From: Polaribacter cellanae
GTDB taxonomy: Bacteria > Bacteroidota > Bacteroidia > Flavobacteriales > Flavobacteriaceae
Assembly: GCF_017569185.1 (NCBI RefSeq)
Contig: NZ_CP071869.1
Location: 3,214,001 to 3,278,000 of the forward strand
Length of the DNA: 64,000 bases
Direction: 5' to 3'
A program made the position numbers and the translations under genes. The notes under the pieces were generated by a model. It saw only the letters and a list, made by a program, of their open reading frames with translations. It was not told the origin of the DNA and ran no database searches. Below, in pieces: positions 1-8,747 of the stretch (position 1 is the first letter of the stretch; the number at the start of each line of letters is the position of its first letter).

Positions 1-632
1 AAATTCAAAATTATGATCATGAAGAATTTGAATCAATTATACAAAAATTAGAAGTTAGTATTAGTCCGCTAAAAGGCACATGTCAAAATGTGTTAGACTT
101 TATTCAAAAATTTACCTTGACAATAATTCCTAAAAAACATAAAGAAAACTATTTTAGTTCTGGCTCAAATGGCTTGTATATTGGCCGAACTGTTTTATCT
201 AATCTTCATATTACCTCTAAGGAGTTAATTGTTGAAGCTTTAGTCCATGAAGCTGTTCACTCTTATCTCTATATGATAGAGGTTTTAAAGCCTTGGATGC
301 CTGACTTTGAGTCTTCAAGAAAGTTTGGGAATCAGGTGGCATCTTTTTGGACTGGAAACTTAATTTCAGTTCGCAGTTTTACTCAAGCAGTTTTTATTTG
401 GTATAGCTTATATAATTTTTGGAAAATCTGCAAAGATAAAAGCCTCTATGATGAAGGTTTTATTAATAACCGATTAAATTTCATTACAAAAGGGTTTGAG
501 AGATTAAAATTGAATGAAATTGAAAAAATGACTTCAATTGTATTTCCAATTGAAACAAAAAATACGATTCTAGCAATTCAAGATAAAATATTAAATTCAT
601 ATCAAATCGAAAATGAAACTTTTAAAAGATAA
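1..632 (+). CDS. HExxH protein, likely peptide beta-hydroxylase-like (5'-truncated by window edge)
   Basis: The reading frame is open from base 3 with no stop upstream, so the gene starts outside the window; the GTG at 90 is internal. The 209 visible residues contain HEAVH (bases 246-260), a preceding Gly-rich GLYIGR stretch and a following WTGN...R...QAVFIWY...FW block. The same blocks occur in the same order in the next gene, so the two are paralogues. The pattern resembles the HEXXH family (TIGR04267-type, now described as alpha-ketoglutarate-dependent peptide beta-hydroxylases of RiPP clusters), not a typical secreted zinc protease: there is no signal peptide in view. Its last 20 bases overlap the next gene, suggesting translational coupling. 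The function is inferred from motif and context; an intracellular metallopeptidase remains possible. Confidence 0.6.
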   Translation, partial: IQNYDHEEFESIIQKLEVSISPLKGTCQNVLDFIQKFTLTIIPKKHKENYFSSGSNGLYIGRTVLSNLHITSKELIVEALVHEAVHSYLYMIEVLKPWMPDFESSRKFGNQVASFWTGNLISVRSFTQAVFIWYSLYNFWKICKDKSLYDEGFINNRLNFITKGFERLKLNEIEKMTSIVFPIETKNTILAIQDKILNSYQIENETFKR

Positions 633-1716
633 CAAATATTCAATTCTAAATACCGTAGAATTATTAAAGTTTGAAAATGATAATTCTAGGGAATTAAAAA
701 ACATTGTTTTACTTTTTGTAAGTAACACAAAAGAAAAATTAAATGATTTATTGAATAAAGAAATTAAGAATGGATTTTCTTTAGTTAAAGAGATAAACCA
801 CAAATTGAGTTTACTTTCTGATAAAGAAGTATTCGATTTAATTAAAACTCCTAAATTTTTAAATATAGTTTATAGACCTGGTATTAGAAGTATTGAAGAA
901 CAACTATCAACTATTAATCGATTTTTAGATGCTGAAGTTATTTGGAAACAAGAAAGATTTGATTCCAGTAAAAACAATATTGTTTGGGCAATAAATGGCA
1001 AAGGATGTATTCGTTTTACGAAAGATAATACTTTTTCGAGATATGAATCACCTTTATTGTTTGATAATGTAGTATTGGATTTTTTTAGTTCTTATAATTA
1101 TTCCTTAGGAAAAGAAAGCTATCTTACTTACAACTCTAACGAGGAATTAGAGCTTCATAATTTTGATGAAGCTGAATTAATTGTAGATAAATTAGAAGAA
1201 TTATTTATTAACACAAAAGAAAATATTCGAGAATTCATAAATCTTTTTATTAATGTTATCCATTTTAAGGCAATTCAAAATAAAAAGCAGTATTCTTCAT
1301 GCACAAGTGGAGGATATATAGGTCGAGTTTTGATAGGTAATGCATTATCCCATAGAGATGAACTTCTCATAGAAGCTGTAATACATGAAGCTATTCATGG
1401 TTTGTTATTTATGATTGATGAGATAAATGCGTGGATGCCGTCTGCAGAATTAGACTTTACTCAAAAGTATAATGTTCAATCGCCTTGGACAGGTAATATG
1501 CTAAATATTCGGAATGTTCTTCAAGCTTGCTTTGTTTGGTACGGTTTATTCACTTTTTGGAAGTCGTATGAAACTTCGAACGAGTTTATAAAAAATAGGA
1601 TCAATTTCATTTATAAGGGATTTAAGGGTCTAAATTTAGATTCAGATATTAAATTGGAAGAAATAACATTAGAAGCTATTAATAAAGTTAAGAGTGAGGT
1701 TATAAATTATGAATAA
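613..1716 (+). CDS. HExxH protein, likely peptide beta-hydroxylase-like, full length
   Basis: This is a 367-residue soluble protein. The first ~205 residues have no recognised motif and may bind a leader peptide. The C-terminal part holds GGYIGR (233-238), HEAIH (258-262), SPWTGN (290-295), Arg300 and QACFVWY (304-310), then FW. This block order matches the neighbour upstream and, from memory, the TIGR04267-type HEXXH enzymes that hydroxylate peptide substrates. In that family a His is expected near the position of Gln304. The ATG at 613 lies inside the upstream gene, and the 3' end overlaps the next gene by 8 bases. Placed before a C39-peptidase exporter, it probably modifies a peptide that is then cleaved and exported. 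The family assignment is moderately sure; the substrate is unknown. Confidence 0.65.
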   Translation: MKLLKDNKYSILNTVELLKFENDNSRELKNIVLLFVSNTKEKLNDLLNKEIKNGFSLVKEINHKLSLLSDKEVFDLIKTPKFLNIVYRPGIRSIEEQLSTINRFLDAEVIWKQERFDSSKNNIVWAINGKGCIRFTKDNTFSRYESPLLFDNVVLDFFSSYNYSLGKESYLTYNSNEELELHNFDEAELIVDKLEELFINTKENIREFINLFINVIHFKAIQNKKQYSSCTSGGYIGRVLIGNALSHRDELLIEAVIHEAIHGLLFMIDEINAWMPSAELDFTQKYNVQSPWTGNMLNIRNVLQACFVWYGLFTFWKSYETSNEFIKNRINFIYKGFKGLNLDSDIKLEEITLEAINKVKSEVINYE

Positions 1717-2281
1717 AGCTAAAGGATTATGGGGTTTAATAAAGAAATGGGACACTAAATCAAATTATGCAAAAAGCAATGTTGTTCCTATTATATCAAA
1801 TTCGGGTAATATAAACAAAGTAGGGAGTGATTCTGTATCAGAGTCTCATTTATTATCCGTGAATGATATCAATTTTTATGACTTTATTGAATCTGGAATT
1901 AAAAATGAGGTTAAAGCCTTGATAAATACCTTTAATTGTATTACTTACTCCAGTTGTGAAGGCCATAAGTATGAGAACGATTATGAACCTAGAAATATTG
2001 GCGTTATACCTAGAGATTATGAGGAGTATTGTTTTTTAAAAAAGACTTTCTTTGAATTGATTACAATGACAAATATTAATTTAATTAAAAATTATAGGGA
2101 TTGTGATGTATATCTCTCTTTAGAAGTTGATAAAGTCGAAACAGATGATGGACCAAGTTTAACCTCATTGGAGATATATTTTTTTAGTTTGTCGGATGAT
2201 GCGGTTAATTATTTTAATTATATTGATATTGCGTCTAATTGTTTTTTAAACGAGTTAAAGCATATCAAAAAAAGTGATTAA
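1709..2281 (+). CDS. uncharacterised small protein with SCEGH motif, RiPP-type operon
   Basis: A 190-residue protein of unknown function. Residues 1-55 look low in structure (Ser/Asn rich). The folded part follows and contains TYSSCEGH at 79-86, a Cys-x-Gly-His signature also seen in small uncharacterised proteins where Cys/His sit in a compact alpha/beta fold. There is no signal peptide or membrane segment. The ATG overlaps the stop of the HExxH gene by 8 bases and the stop overlaps the exporter's GTG by 8 bases, so it is almost certainly co-translated with them. It could be a leader-binding or immunity factor, or the peptide substrate itself (the first 30 residues could act as a leader); nothing in the sequence decides between these. 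It is clearly a real gene because of the overlaps on both sides. Confidence 0.7.
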   Translation: MNKAKGLWGLIKKWDTKSNYAKSNVVPIISNSGNINKVGSDSVSESHLLSVNDINFYDFIESGIKNEVKALINTFNCITYSSCEGHKYENDYEPRNIGVIPRDYEEYCFLKKTFFELITMTNINLIKNYRDCDVYLSLEVDKVETDDGPSLTSLEIYFFSLSDDAVNYFNYIDIASNCFLNELKHIKKSD

Positions 2282-4487
2282 ATTAAGTAAGTTTCCATTT
2301 TTTCATCAGGTTTCAAATAGAGACTGTGGTCCTACATGCTTAAGAATTATTAGTAAATATTATGGAAGGACATTAACGTTTACAGATTTAGATAAAGAGA
2401 CACTGTCTTATAATGGACTATCTATAGACGAGCTAAATAACCTTGCAACCAAACTAGATTATAGAGCTCTGATAGTTAAAACAGACTTTGAGTCAATAAA
2501 AAATAAAGCTCCATTCCCATTTATAGCTCATTGGAATCAAAACCACTATATTGTTGTATATAAAATTACAAATAGGTATGTTTATGTTGCGGATCCTGCA
2601 TTCGGAAAAGCTAAATACTCATATAATGAATTTTTAACAGGTTGGCTTCCTAATAAGGAACTAAATGGTGAGCAAAAAGGAATCATTCTTTTACTAGAGC
2701 CAACAGAAACCTTTTTCAATAATAATTCCACTGGTAAAGAACAGAAAAAATTTAATGCTTTTCATTTTATAAAAAAGTATTTTTTATTCTATAAATTTCA
2801 CCTTTCTCAATTAATTTTAGGTCTGTTTTTGGGAAGCTTGTTACAGTTTGCGTTTCCATTTATAACAAAAGCTATAGTAGATTTTGGTGTTAATAATGGC
2901 AATATAAGTTTTCTGGTTTTTATTTTAGGTGTACAGATTGTGTTATTTCTTCTTAATATTGGAATTGAGTTTCTACGTGCGCATTTGTTGATTCATATTA
3001 GTAGTAGAATAAACATATTTATAATTTCTGATTTTTTTGTAAAAATCATGAAACTACCAATAAGCTTTTTCACTTATAAGGTTACAGGGGATTTGACACA
3101 AAGAATAAGAGATCATGAGAGAGTAGAAAGGTTCATATCAAATTCTCTACTTAAAAGTATATTCTCAGTTTTTAGCTTACTTGTCTTTAGTGCTGTATTG
3201 TTTGTTTTCAGTAAAATAATATTTCTAATATTCTTTACTGGTATTGTCATAGAGTTGAGTTGGATATTTTTCTTTCTAAAAAAGGTTGCTATTCTGGATC
3301 AAAAAAGTTTTTCCTTAAATGCTGAAGATCAAAATAAGGTATTTGAGCTTATTACGGGTATCCAAGATATAAAACTAAATAATATTGAAGACAAAAAGCG
3401 ATGGGAATGGGAGAGAATCCAATTAAACAGATTTAATGTTTCATTAAAGAAACTAAAATTGAACCAACTTCAAGAAGGAGGACAACGTTTTTTCAGTTAT
3501 CTTCAAATTATTTTAATTACCTTTTTTGCAGCATTTTTGACAATTAAGGGACAGTTAAGTTTAGGCTCTATGATGGCTATCATTTTTATAATCGGTCAGA
3601 TGAATGCTCCCATAGGTCAACTAATTAATTTTATTCTTCAAGGGCAATTAGCAAAATTAAGTATAGATAGACTCATAGAGATTCATGAAAAAGAAGATGA
3701 AAAGCAAGTTTTTGAAAACACTTTTGAGGGTAATGAAGTTCAAAATATAAGAATCGAGAAATTAAGTTTTTCTTACTCTGGAAGAATTCAGGAATCAGTT
3801 ATCAATGAGATAAGCTTGATAATTCCTAAAGAGAAAGTTACAGCTATTGTTGGAGTTAGTGGTAGTGGAAAAACCACTTTACTAAAACTGTTATTGAAGT
3901 TTTATAATCCAACTCATGGTAAAATTTTTATTGATAATACAAATTTAGATAACATTAATAGTATTCATTGGAGAAATAAGTGTGGAGCTGTACTTCAAGA
4001 CAGCTTTATTTTTTCAGATAGTATTGCAAATAATATAGGATTAAATGAAAGTAATTTCCAGTCCATTGATTATAGAAAACTTACTGAGTCTTGCAAAATA
4101 GCTAATATTCATGATTTTATAGATCAACTACCTTTAAAATATGATACAAAAATTGGTCAATACGGTATTGGGTTAAGTCAAGGACAAAAACAAAGATTAT
4201 TAATTGCTAGAGCTGTATATAAGAATCCTAATTATTTGTTTTTTGACGAGGCTACAAATTCACTTGATGCAGAGAACGAAAAAGTAATAATTAACAACTT
4301 AGAAAAAGTTTATAAAGGAAAAACTGTTGTCATAGTAGCACATAGATTAAGTACTGTGAAAAATGCAAATCAAATAATTGTTATGGATAATGGGCGAGTA
4401 GTTGAAGTAGGGACGCACGAAGAACTCGTTGGAAATAAAGGAAAATATTATAATCTAATAAAAAACCAATTAGAGCTTGGAGTATAA
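2274..4487 (+). CDS. peptidase-C39 ABC exporter (bacteriocin/RiPP leader-cleaving transporter)
   Basis: A 737-residue fused peptidase/permease/ATPase of the PCAT type, which cuts a leader (usually after a double Gly) and exports the core peptide. The C39 peptidase domain (about 1-140) has the oxyanion Gln12, catalytic Cys18 in DCGPTC, His91 and Asp107, so it looks active. The membrane domain (about 165-455) carries the usual hydrophobic helices. The ATPase has Walker A GVSGSGKTT (527-535), signature LSQGQ (634-638), Walker B ending FFDEA (about 655) and an H-loop VAHRLS. It starts at a GTG overlapping the stop of the previous gene by 8 bases. The next, HlyD-like gene overlaps its 3' end by 11 bases. 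This gene is the strongest evidence that the operon makes or handles a secreted ribosomal peptide. Confidence 0.95.
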   Translation: MIKLSKFPFFHQVSNRDCGPTCLRIISKYYGRTLTFTDLDKETLSYNGLSIDELNNLATKLDYRALIVKTDFESIKNKAPFPFIAHWNQNHYIVVYKITNRYVYVADPAFGKAKYSYNEFLTGWLPNKELNGEQKGIILLLEPTETFFNNNSTGKEQKKFNAFHFIKKYFLFYKFHLSQLILGLFLGSLLQFAFPFITKAIVDFGVNNGNISFLVFILGVQIVLFLLNIGIEFLRAHLLIHISSRINIFIISDFFVKIMKLPISFFTYKVTGDLTQRIRDHERVERFISNSLLKSIFSVFSLLVFSAVLFVFSKIIFLIFFTGIVIELSWIFFFLKKVAILDQKSFSLNAEDQNKVFELITGIQDIKLNNIEDKKRWEWERIQLNRFNVSLKKLKLNQLQEGGQRFFSYLQIILITFFAAFLTIKGQLSLGSMMAIIFIIGQMNAPIGQLINFILQGQLAKLSIDRLIEIHEKEDEKQVFENTFEGNEVQNIRIEKLSFSYSGRIQESVINEISLIIPKEKVTAIVGVSGSGKTTLLKLLLKFYNPTHGKIFIDNTNLDNINSIHWRNKCGAVLQDSFIFSDSIANNIGLNESNFQSIDYRKLTESCKIANIHDFIDQLPLKYDTKIGQYGIGLSQGQKQRLLIARAVYKNPNYLFFDEATNSLDAENEKVIINNLEKVYKGKTVVIVAHRLSTVKNANQIIVMDNGRVVEVGTHEELVGNKGKYYNLIKNQLELGV

Positions 4488-4899
4488 CAAATTGATAAAA
4501 AATAGAGATTCTGAGACAGCTAAAGTTCTTAAATCAATTCCCAGTTGGATTCTACGTTGGGGAATTTTAATTATGGCTATAATTGTATCTGTAGTTATTA
4601 TTTCAAGCATTGAATTAGTTCACTTTCAATATAAATTTAGTACCAATGCTCATATTGAATCTGAGTATTTGACCTTCAGTAAAAATAACGAAATTGATAT
4701 TGAGGAAATTGAATATATACTTATAGGAGGTTCAAAACCAATTAAAATAAATAACCTAAATATTATCACAAACAAAAAAAATATAATTATCAAAATCTCA
4801 CCTGATTATTTAGATATGTTAGAAAACAAAAGTATTGTTAAAGTTGATATATACCAAAAAAAGAGCTTATTAGAAATAATTATAGGTAATATAAATTAA
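4477..4899 (+). CDS. mini HlyD-like single-pass membrane protein
   Basis: A 140-residue protein with a short cytoplasmic start, one membrane helix (about 29-48) and an extracytoplasmic tail. The stretch around PSWILRWG followed by the helix is the usual N-terminus of Bacteroidota HlyD-family adaptors that partner C39 ABC exporters. The coiled-coil hairpin and lipoyl/barrel domains that complete an adaptor are absent, so the family's usual length of about 400 residues is cut to a third. The reading frame is intact and the ending is not abrupt, so this may be a genuine short variant. The start is TTG at 4477 overlapping the exporter stop; a second TTG at 4492 with GGAG nine bases upstream is an alternative. 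It probably contacts the exporter in the inner membrane. Confidence 0.7.
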   Translation: MEYNKLIKNRDSETAKVLKSIPSWILRWGILIMAIIVSVVIISSIELVHFQYKFSTNAHIESEYLTFSKNNEIDIEEIEYILIGGSKPIKINNLNIITNKKNIIIKISPDYLDMLENKSIVKVDIYQKKSLLEIIIGNIN

Positions 4900-5026
4900 T
4901 GTAAGCCTTCGGCAAACAGCATATTGTAAGGTTTTGAATTTGTTTATAGTTTTGTCTTTATGAGATGGAATCAAAAATACGAGAGGTCAACGATAACAAA
5001 AAAATATTTTATGGTACTAAAAAAGT

Positions 5027-5060
5027 TTGAGTTTTCTAAAATAAACTTCAGAAAACTCAA
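5027..5060. terminator. bidirectional hairpin terminator
   Basis: Perfect 11-bp inverted repeat (TTGAGTTTTCT, 5027-5037, with 5050-5060) and a 12-base loop, lying between two convergent operons. A-rich on the left side. It probably stops both transcripts, although the U-tract on the + side is weak. Confidence 0.55.
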
Positions 5061-5088
5061 GCCTAACAATACACTTTATTTTTATTGA

Positions 5089-6519
5089 TTAATCTATAAG
5101 CGTTCCTTTTTTCTTCTTTTTATTAAAAATTAGATAGCTAAGACCAATAATAAGTCCCGAAAATAAAAGGATTACAATTGTATTTATAGTTGCTGATGCA
5201 CTTTTTGGTGGCTTATAATTAAACTTCGGCAAATCTTTATAAGTACTACTTTTAAAGTTTTTATTGTTATACACCAAAGGAATAAAAAAGTCTTTCCAAG
5301 TGTTAGAAAACTCAATTACTTGTGTTCTATAATTTTGGTAATGAGCTGTTGAAGTGCCTGCAAAATTATTAAAACTTTGTTGCATTATAATCGTTGGAGA
5401 CACATATTGCCAGTTTCCAATCCATTTTTGTTGTTCTTGTAATTGGTTGTTGTACGATTCCAAAAGCGGACTCAATTCCTCATCAACTAATTTTTTAGAT
5501 GCAATGTATTTATGCCAAAAAGTGTAATTTGTTTGTCCGTCTTTAGAAGCATATTCAGGATGGTCTCTTAAGAAATTATCTAAAATCTTATCTTGTTTTT
5601 TTTCAGCTTCATCTTTAATCTTTCTGGCTTCAGTTAACAATTTTGCTCTAGAAGGAATCGGATAAAATACATTACTCAATTGGCTAATTGTTGCAGGAAG
5701 TAGTAAGATAATAAACACCCAAATACCCAATAAACTTACTGCATTTTTTGCAGAATTACCAATATAAATATTCACTAATAAGGCAATTACAAACCAAAAT
5801 AAAATGTAAGAAGTTACAAGTAATAATAAGGATAAAAAACCACTTAAATTAGTACTAAAATCGAAACCATTTACAATAAAAGTAATGCTTAAAACAAAGA
5901 GTGTAATTAAGGTAAGCCAGAAAAATCGAAAACCTACTTTTTGTAGAAGCCAATTAAAAATAGAAATGGGTTGCGATGCCAATAGTTTTAGGGAACCGTA
6001 TTCTTTTTCTTCAGAAAGAATATGGTAGCTAAAAGCAATAATTAATAACGGTAAAATATAAATTATTACAAATGCAAGATCGAAACTACCAAACAATAAC
6101 TGAACAGGACTTGACAATTCTGAATAGTTTTGGGCAAAATTATCTCCAAATATTTTTGGTTGTACAAAATGAGCAAATAAATCACTTTGTCCTACAGAAA
6201 TAAACGTGAATGAATTAGGATACAGAGCTGCAACCCGAGAATTTTCCATCGCAAAATTCATAGGATTGTTGGGCAGATCCCAACTATCTGTAGTTACTGT
6301 AAAACCTCTTTCGATAGAATCTAAGATTTGTAAAGTGTGTTGATCTTCTAAATTTGTTTTAGCAGTAATTTTTTGAATATCCACCAAACGTTTGTCTACT
6401 CTCTCTTGTCCGTTATTGCCTGCAAAAAGCACTATAATTAATAGAATTATAGCTAAAATAACCAACCATTTACTTCTTAGTAAAGAGGTTAGTTCGTATT
6501 TAAAATTATATGTAAACAT
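5089..6519 (-). CDS. ABC-2 type permease (DUF3526-like), second subunit
   Basis: A 476-residue inner-membrane permease. It begins with a hydrophobic segment (about 15-33), then a large extracytoplasmic domain of about 110 residues, then a cluster of helices (about 145-280) with LSEEKEYGSLKLL in the cytoplasmic loop typical of ABC-2 permeases, a second soluble domain, and a final helix near 445-465. This domain plan is that of the DUF3526/ABC-2 subunits that work in pairs with one ATPase. It follows the companion permease by one base and ends the operon. The substrate is unknown. Neighbours suggest an exporter for a metal-related or cell-surface compound, but that is inference. Confidence 0.8.
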   Translation of the reverse strand: MFTYNFKYELTSLLRSKWLVILAIILLIIVLFAGNNGQERVDKRLVDIQKITAKTNLEDQHTLQILDSIERGFTVTTDSWDLPNNPMNFAMENSRVAALYPNSFTFISVGQSDLFAHFVQPKIFGDNFAQNYSELSSPVQLLFGSFDLAFVIIYILPLLIIAFSYHILSEEKEYGSLKLLASQPISIFNWLLQKVGFRFFWLTLITLFVLSITFIVNGFDFSTNLSGFLSLLLLVTSYILFWFVIALLVNIYIGNSAKNAVSLLGIWVFIILLLPATISQLSNVFYPIPSRAKLLTEARKIKDEAEKKQDKILDNFLRDHPEYASKDGQTNYTFWHKYIASKKLVDEELSPLLESYNNQLQEQQKWIGNWQYVSPTIIMQQSFNNFAGTSTAHYQNYRTQVIEFSNTWKDFFIPLVYNNKNFKSSTYKDLPKFNYKPPKSASATINTIVILLFSGLIIGLSYLIFNKKKKKGTLID

Positions 6520-6520
6520 T

Positions 6521-7924
6521 TTAATATTTTTTATTGATTAAAAATAAAGCACCACCTGTAACAGAAAACCATAAAAAAAGAATTAAGAAATTAAAGATAT
6601 TTCCTTTCAGTTTTTGGGTTACTGTTTTTGGGGTATAGCTAAACTTTGGAAGCTCTTTCCAAGTATCTGCAGAAGCAATATAACGTTCGCCAATTTTAGA
6701 ATTGTTTTGCGTTTTCCCATTTAAGAATTTTTGTGTTTTAATTCTGTAATCTTCGGCTGCATCAGTAAAATTCCAATGTGTTTGATAGTCTGTATTTGCG
6801 ATAGACATCGACAAAAAACGCGCAGATAAAAAAGGTGAGATTATAGAAATGGTTTTGTAAACATTTTCTTGTTTATAAAACTGTTCTTTTAATTTCTGAT
6901 AATGTTTTGCATATATTTTGGCTTGATATTCTTCACTTTTTTGCATTCGATAAGCGTAAAAGTTAAAAGGTAAATCTTTAATATCGGCTACATTATATTC
7001 TTTAAGAACATCTTCTTCTAACTTTTTAGATTCTTTATTCCAAGGATTATGCCCATCTAAACCTTGTTTTTTTTCTGCGGAAATTTTATCAGAAAATTCT
7101 TGATTTGTTGGATATGGGTATTTAGAATCTGCCAAATTACTAGCGATTTTCGGAGCTATAAAACATGCCAAAACCCAAAAAGTTAAACTGCTTACTAAAG
7201 CAATTCCCGATTTTTTTGAAATGGATGAAATAAGTACAATCACATTTGTAAAAATGAAATAATAAAGCAAATACACTACATATAAAATGGCTAAAGAAGC
7301 CCAGCTAAAACTTCCATAGTTAGAAAGGTTAGATAGTATAATTCCAGCAATAAGAAATAGAAATGTAGTAATTACTAAAGTAGGTATTAAAGAAGCAATC
7401 CATTTTCCGAGCACTAATTTCCAGCCATCTATTCCTTGGCTTTTTAAAAGATATTGGGTTTTTCCCTCAACTTCTTTTGTAAATGTATTGTAACTCACCA
7501 AAATAATTATTAGAGGTATAATAAAGAATAAAATAAAATTGGGAGTAAGTTCTCCAAAACGAGACAAAGCAGTTTGGTCTGTAGCTTCGCTATATTGCGC
7601 TTCATTTCTGTTATGTGCTTCTAAGAATATAGAAATTCCAGTATATTTATCTACACCTTGGTCTATAAGCGATAATGGAAATTTTGGTTTGAAGACATAA
7701 TTACCATAATGTGCAGCAGAATGTGGGTTTTTTTCTCCTTGTGATTCCCAAGCATTTCGCTCGTTTTTTTGCGCATTTGTATATTGTTCCGAAATACTTT
7801 TGTATTGTTTAGACGTTACAAAAAGCGAAACAGCTAGCAATAAAAGTACAATAATTATAGAAATTTTAAAACGCCCATCACGTAAAATTTCTTTAATTTC
7901 TTTGGTTATTATTTTAGAAATCAT
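6521..7924 (-). CDS. ABC-2 type permease (DUF3526-like), first subunit
   Basis: A 467-residue inner-membrane permease with the same plan as its partner downstream: a start-proximal helix (about 20-38), a soluble domain, a helix cluster (about 130-255) with FTKEVEGKTQYLLKSQG in the loop that contacts the ATPase, a second soluble domain and a C-terminal helix. The two permeases are about the same length and diverged by duplication. Its start overlaps the ATPase stop by 4 bases (ATGA), so the three products form one transporter of ATPase plus two permeases. Similar operons in Bacteroidota often stand behind a TonB-dependent receptor; none is present here. Confidence 0.8.
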   Translation of the reverse strand: MISKIITKEIKEILRDGRFKISIIIVLLLLAVSLFVTSKQYKSISEQYTNAQKNERNAWESQGEKNPHSAAHYGNYVFKPKFPLSLIDQGVDKYTGISIFLEAHNRNEAQYSEATDQTALSRFGELTPNFILFFIIPLIIILVSYNTFTKEVEGKTQYLLKSQGIDGWKLVLGKWIASLIPTLVITTFLFLIAGIILSNLSNYGSFSWASLAILYVVYLLYYFIFTNVIVLISSISKKSGIALVSSLTFWVLACFIAPKIASNLADSKYPYPTNQEFSDKISAEKKQGLDGHNPWNKESKKLEEDVLKEYNVADIKDLPFNFYAYRMQKSEEYQAKIYAKHYQKLKEQFYKQENVYKTISIISPFLSARFLSMSIANTDYQTHWNFTDAAEDYRIKTQKFLNGKTQNNSKIGERYIASADTWKELPKFSYTPKTVTQKLKGNIFNFLILFLWFSVTGGALFLINKKY

Positions 7925-8637
7925 TTGCTTACTTCGTTTAAATTCATAGTTTCTAAATATAGTTTTTCTAAATCTTGAAGCGAGATTTCGTCACTAGAAA
8001 AAGAATGTATTAACACACCTTGTCTCATAATTCCAATATGTGTTCCAATTTCTTTTGCTCTAAAAATATCGTGTGTTGCCATTAGAATAGCTACTTTGTT
8101 TAAACTCATTTTTTTAATGAGCGCACCAAATTCGTTGCTAGATTTTGGGTCTAAACCAGAAGTAGGTTCATCTAATAAAAGTACTTTAGAGTTTTTTGCG
8201 ATTGCCAAAGCAATACCTACTTTTTGACGCATTCCTTTCGAAAAATACTGAATGCGTTTGTAAAATGCTTCTTGCTGTAAACCTGCCTCTGTTAAGAAAT
8301 GTTCTAACTCTACTTTAGAAAATGTTTTACCTCCAATTCCTAAGAAATAATCTAAGTTTTCGACAGCGGTTAATGTTGGGTAAAGTGTTAAATTTTCTGG
8401 AATATAGGTTAAAAAAGATTTGGTTTTTTTAGAATGTTTTGCAACATCAACATTATTAATAAAGGCATTTCCAGAACTTGGCGCAATAAAATTTAATAAA
8501 AGGTTAATTGTGGTAGATTTTCCTGCGCCATTAGCACCTAAAAGACAAAAAATTTCGCCCTCTTTTATATGTAGGTTTAAGTTGTTTAAGGCAGTAAAAT
8601 CGCCATAATTTTTGGTTAAATTAGTTGTTTTAATCAT
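7921..8637 (-). CDS. ABC transporter ATP-binding protein
   Basis: A cytoplasmic ATPase of 238 residues, the energy-coupling subunit for the two permeases that follow. Walker A GANGAGKST, signature YFSKGMRQK, Walker B VLLLDEPTSGLD and switch TATHD (as MATHD) are all present. The C-terminus is short, as in DUF3526-associated ATPases. The frame also has an ATG at 8670, but the start at 8637 (MIKTTNLTK) matches where this family normally begins and the upstream eleven codons look like leader sequence. The stop overlaps the first permease start by four bases. Confidence 0.93.
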   Translation of the reverse strand: MIKTTNLTKNYGDFTALNNLNLHIKEGEIFCLLGANGAGKSTTINLLLNFIAPSSGNAFINNVDVAKHSKKTKSFLTYIPENLTLYPTLTAVENLDYFLGIGGKTFSKVELEHFLTEAGLQQEAFYKRIQYFSKGMRQKVGIALAIAKNSKVLLLDEPTSGLDPKSSNEFGALIKKMSLNKVAILMATHDIFRAKEIGTHIGIMRQGVLIHSFSSDEISLQDLEKLYLETMNLNEVSK

Positions 8638-8747
8638 TTTATTTTGAATTTGTAATATATAAGGATGCATCTAAATATTTTAAATAGAAGTAATTACACT
8701 GTCTTTTTAAATATTTAGATTAATATGTTAGTTGAAAAACTATTTTT

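Noticed and set aside
90..632. GTG at 90 as the start of the first gene
   Set aside because: The frame is open to the left edge and the upstream codons encode a plausible protein, so the gene is truncated.
8638..8670. Earlier ATG for the ABC ATPase
   Set aside because: It adds eleven residues before the usual MIKTTNLTK start and lies in an AT-rich leader.
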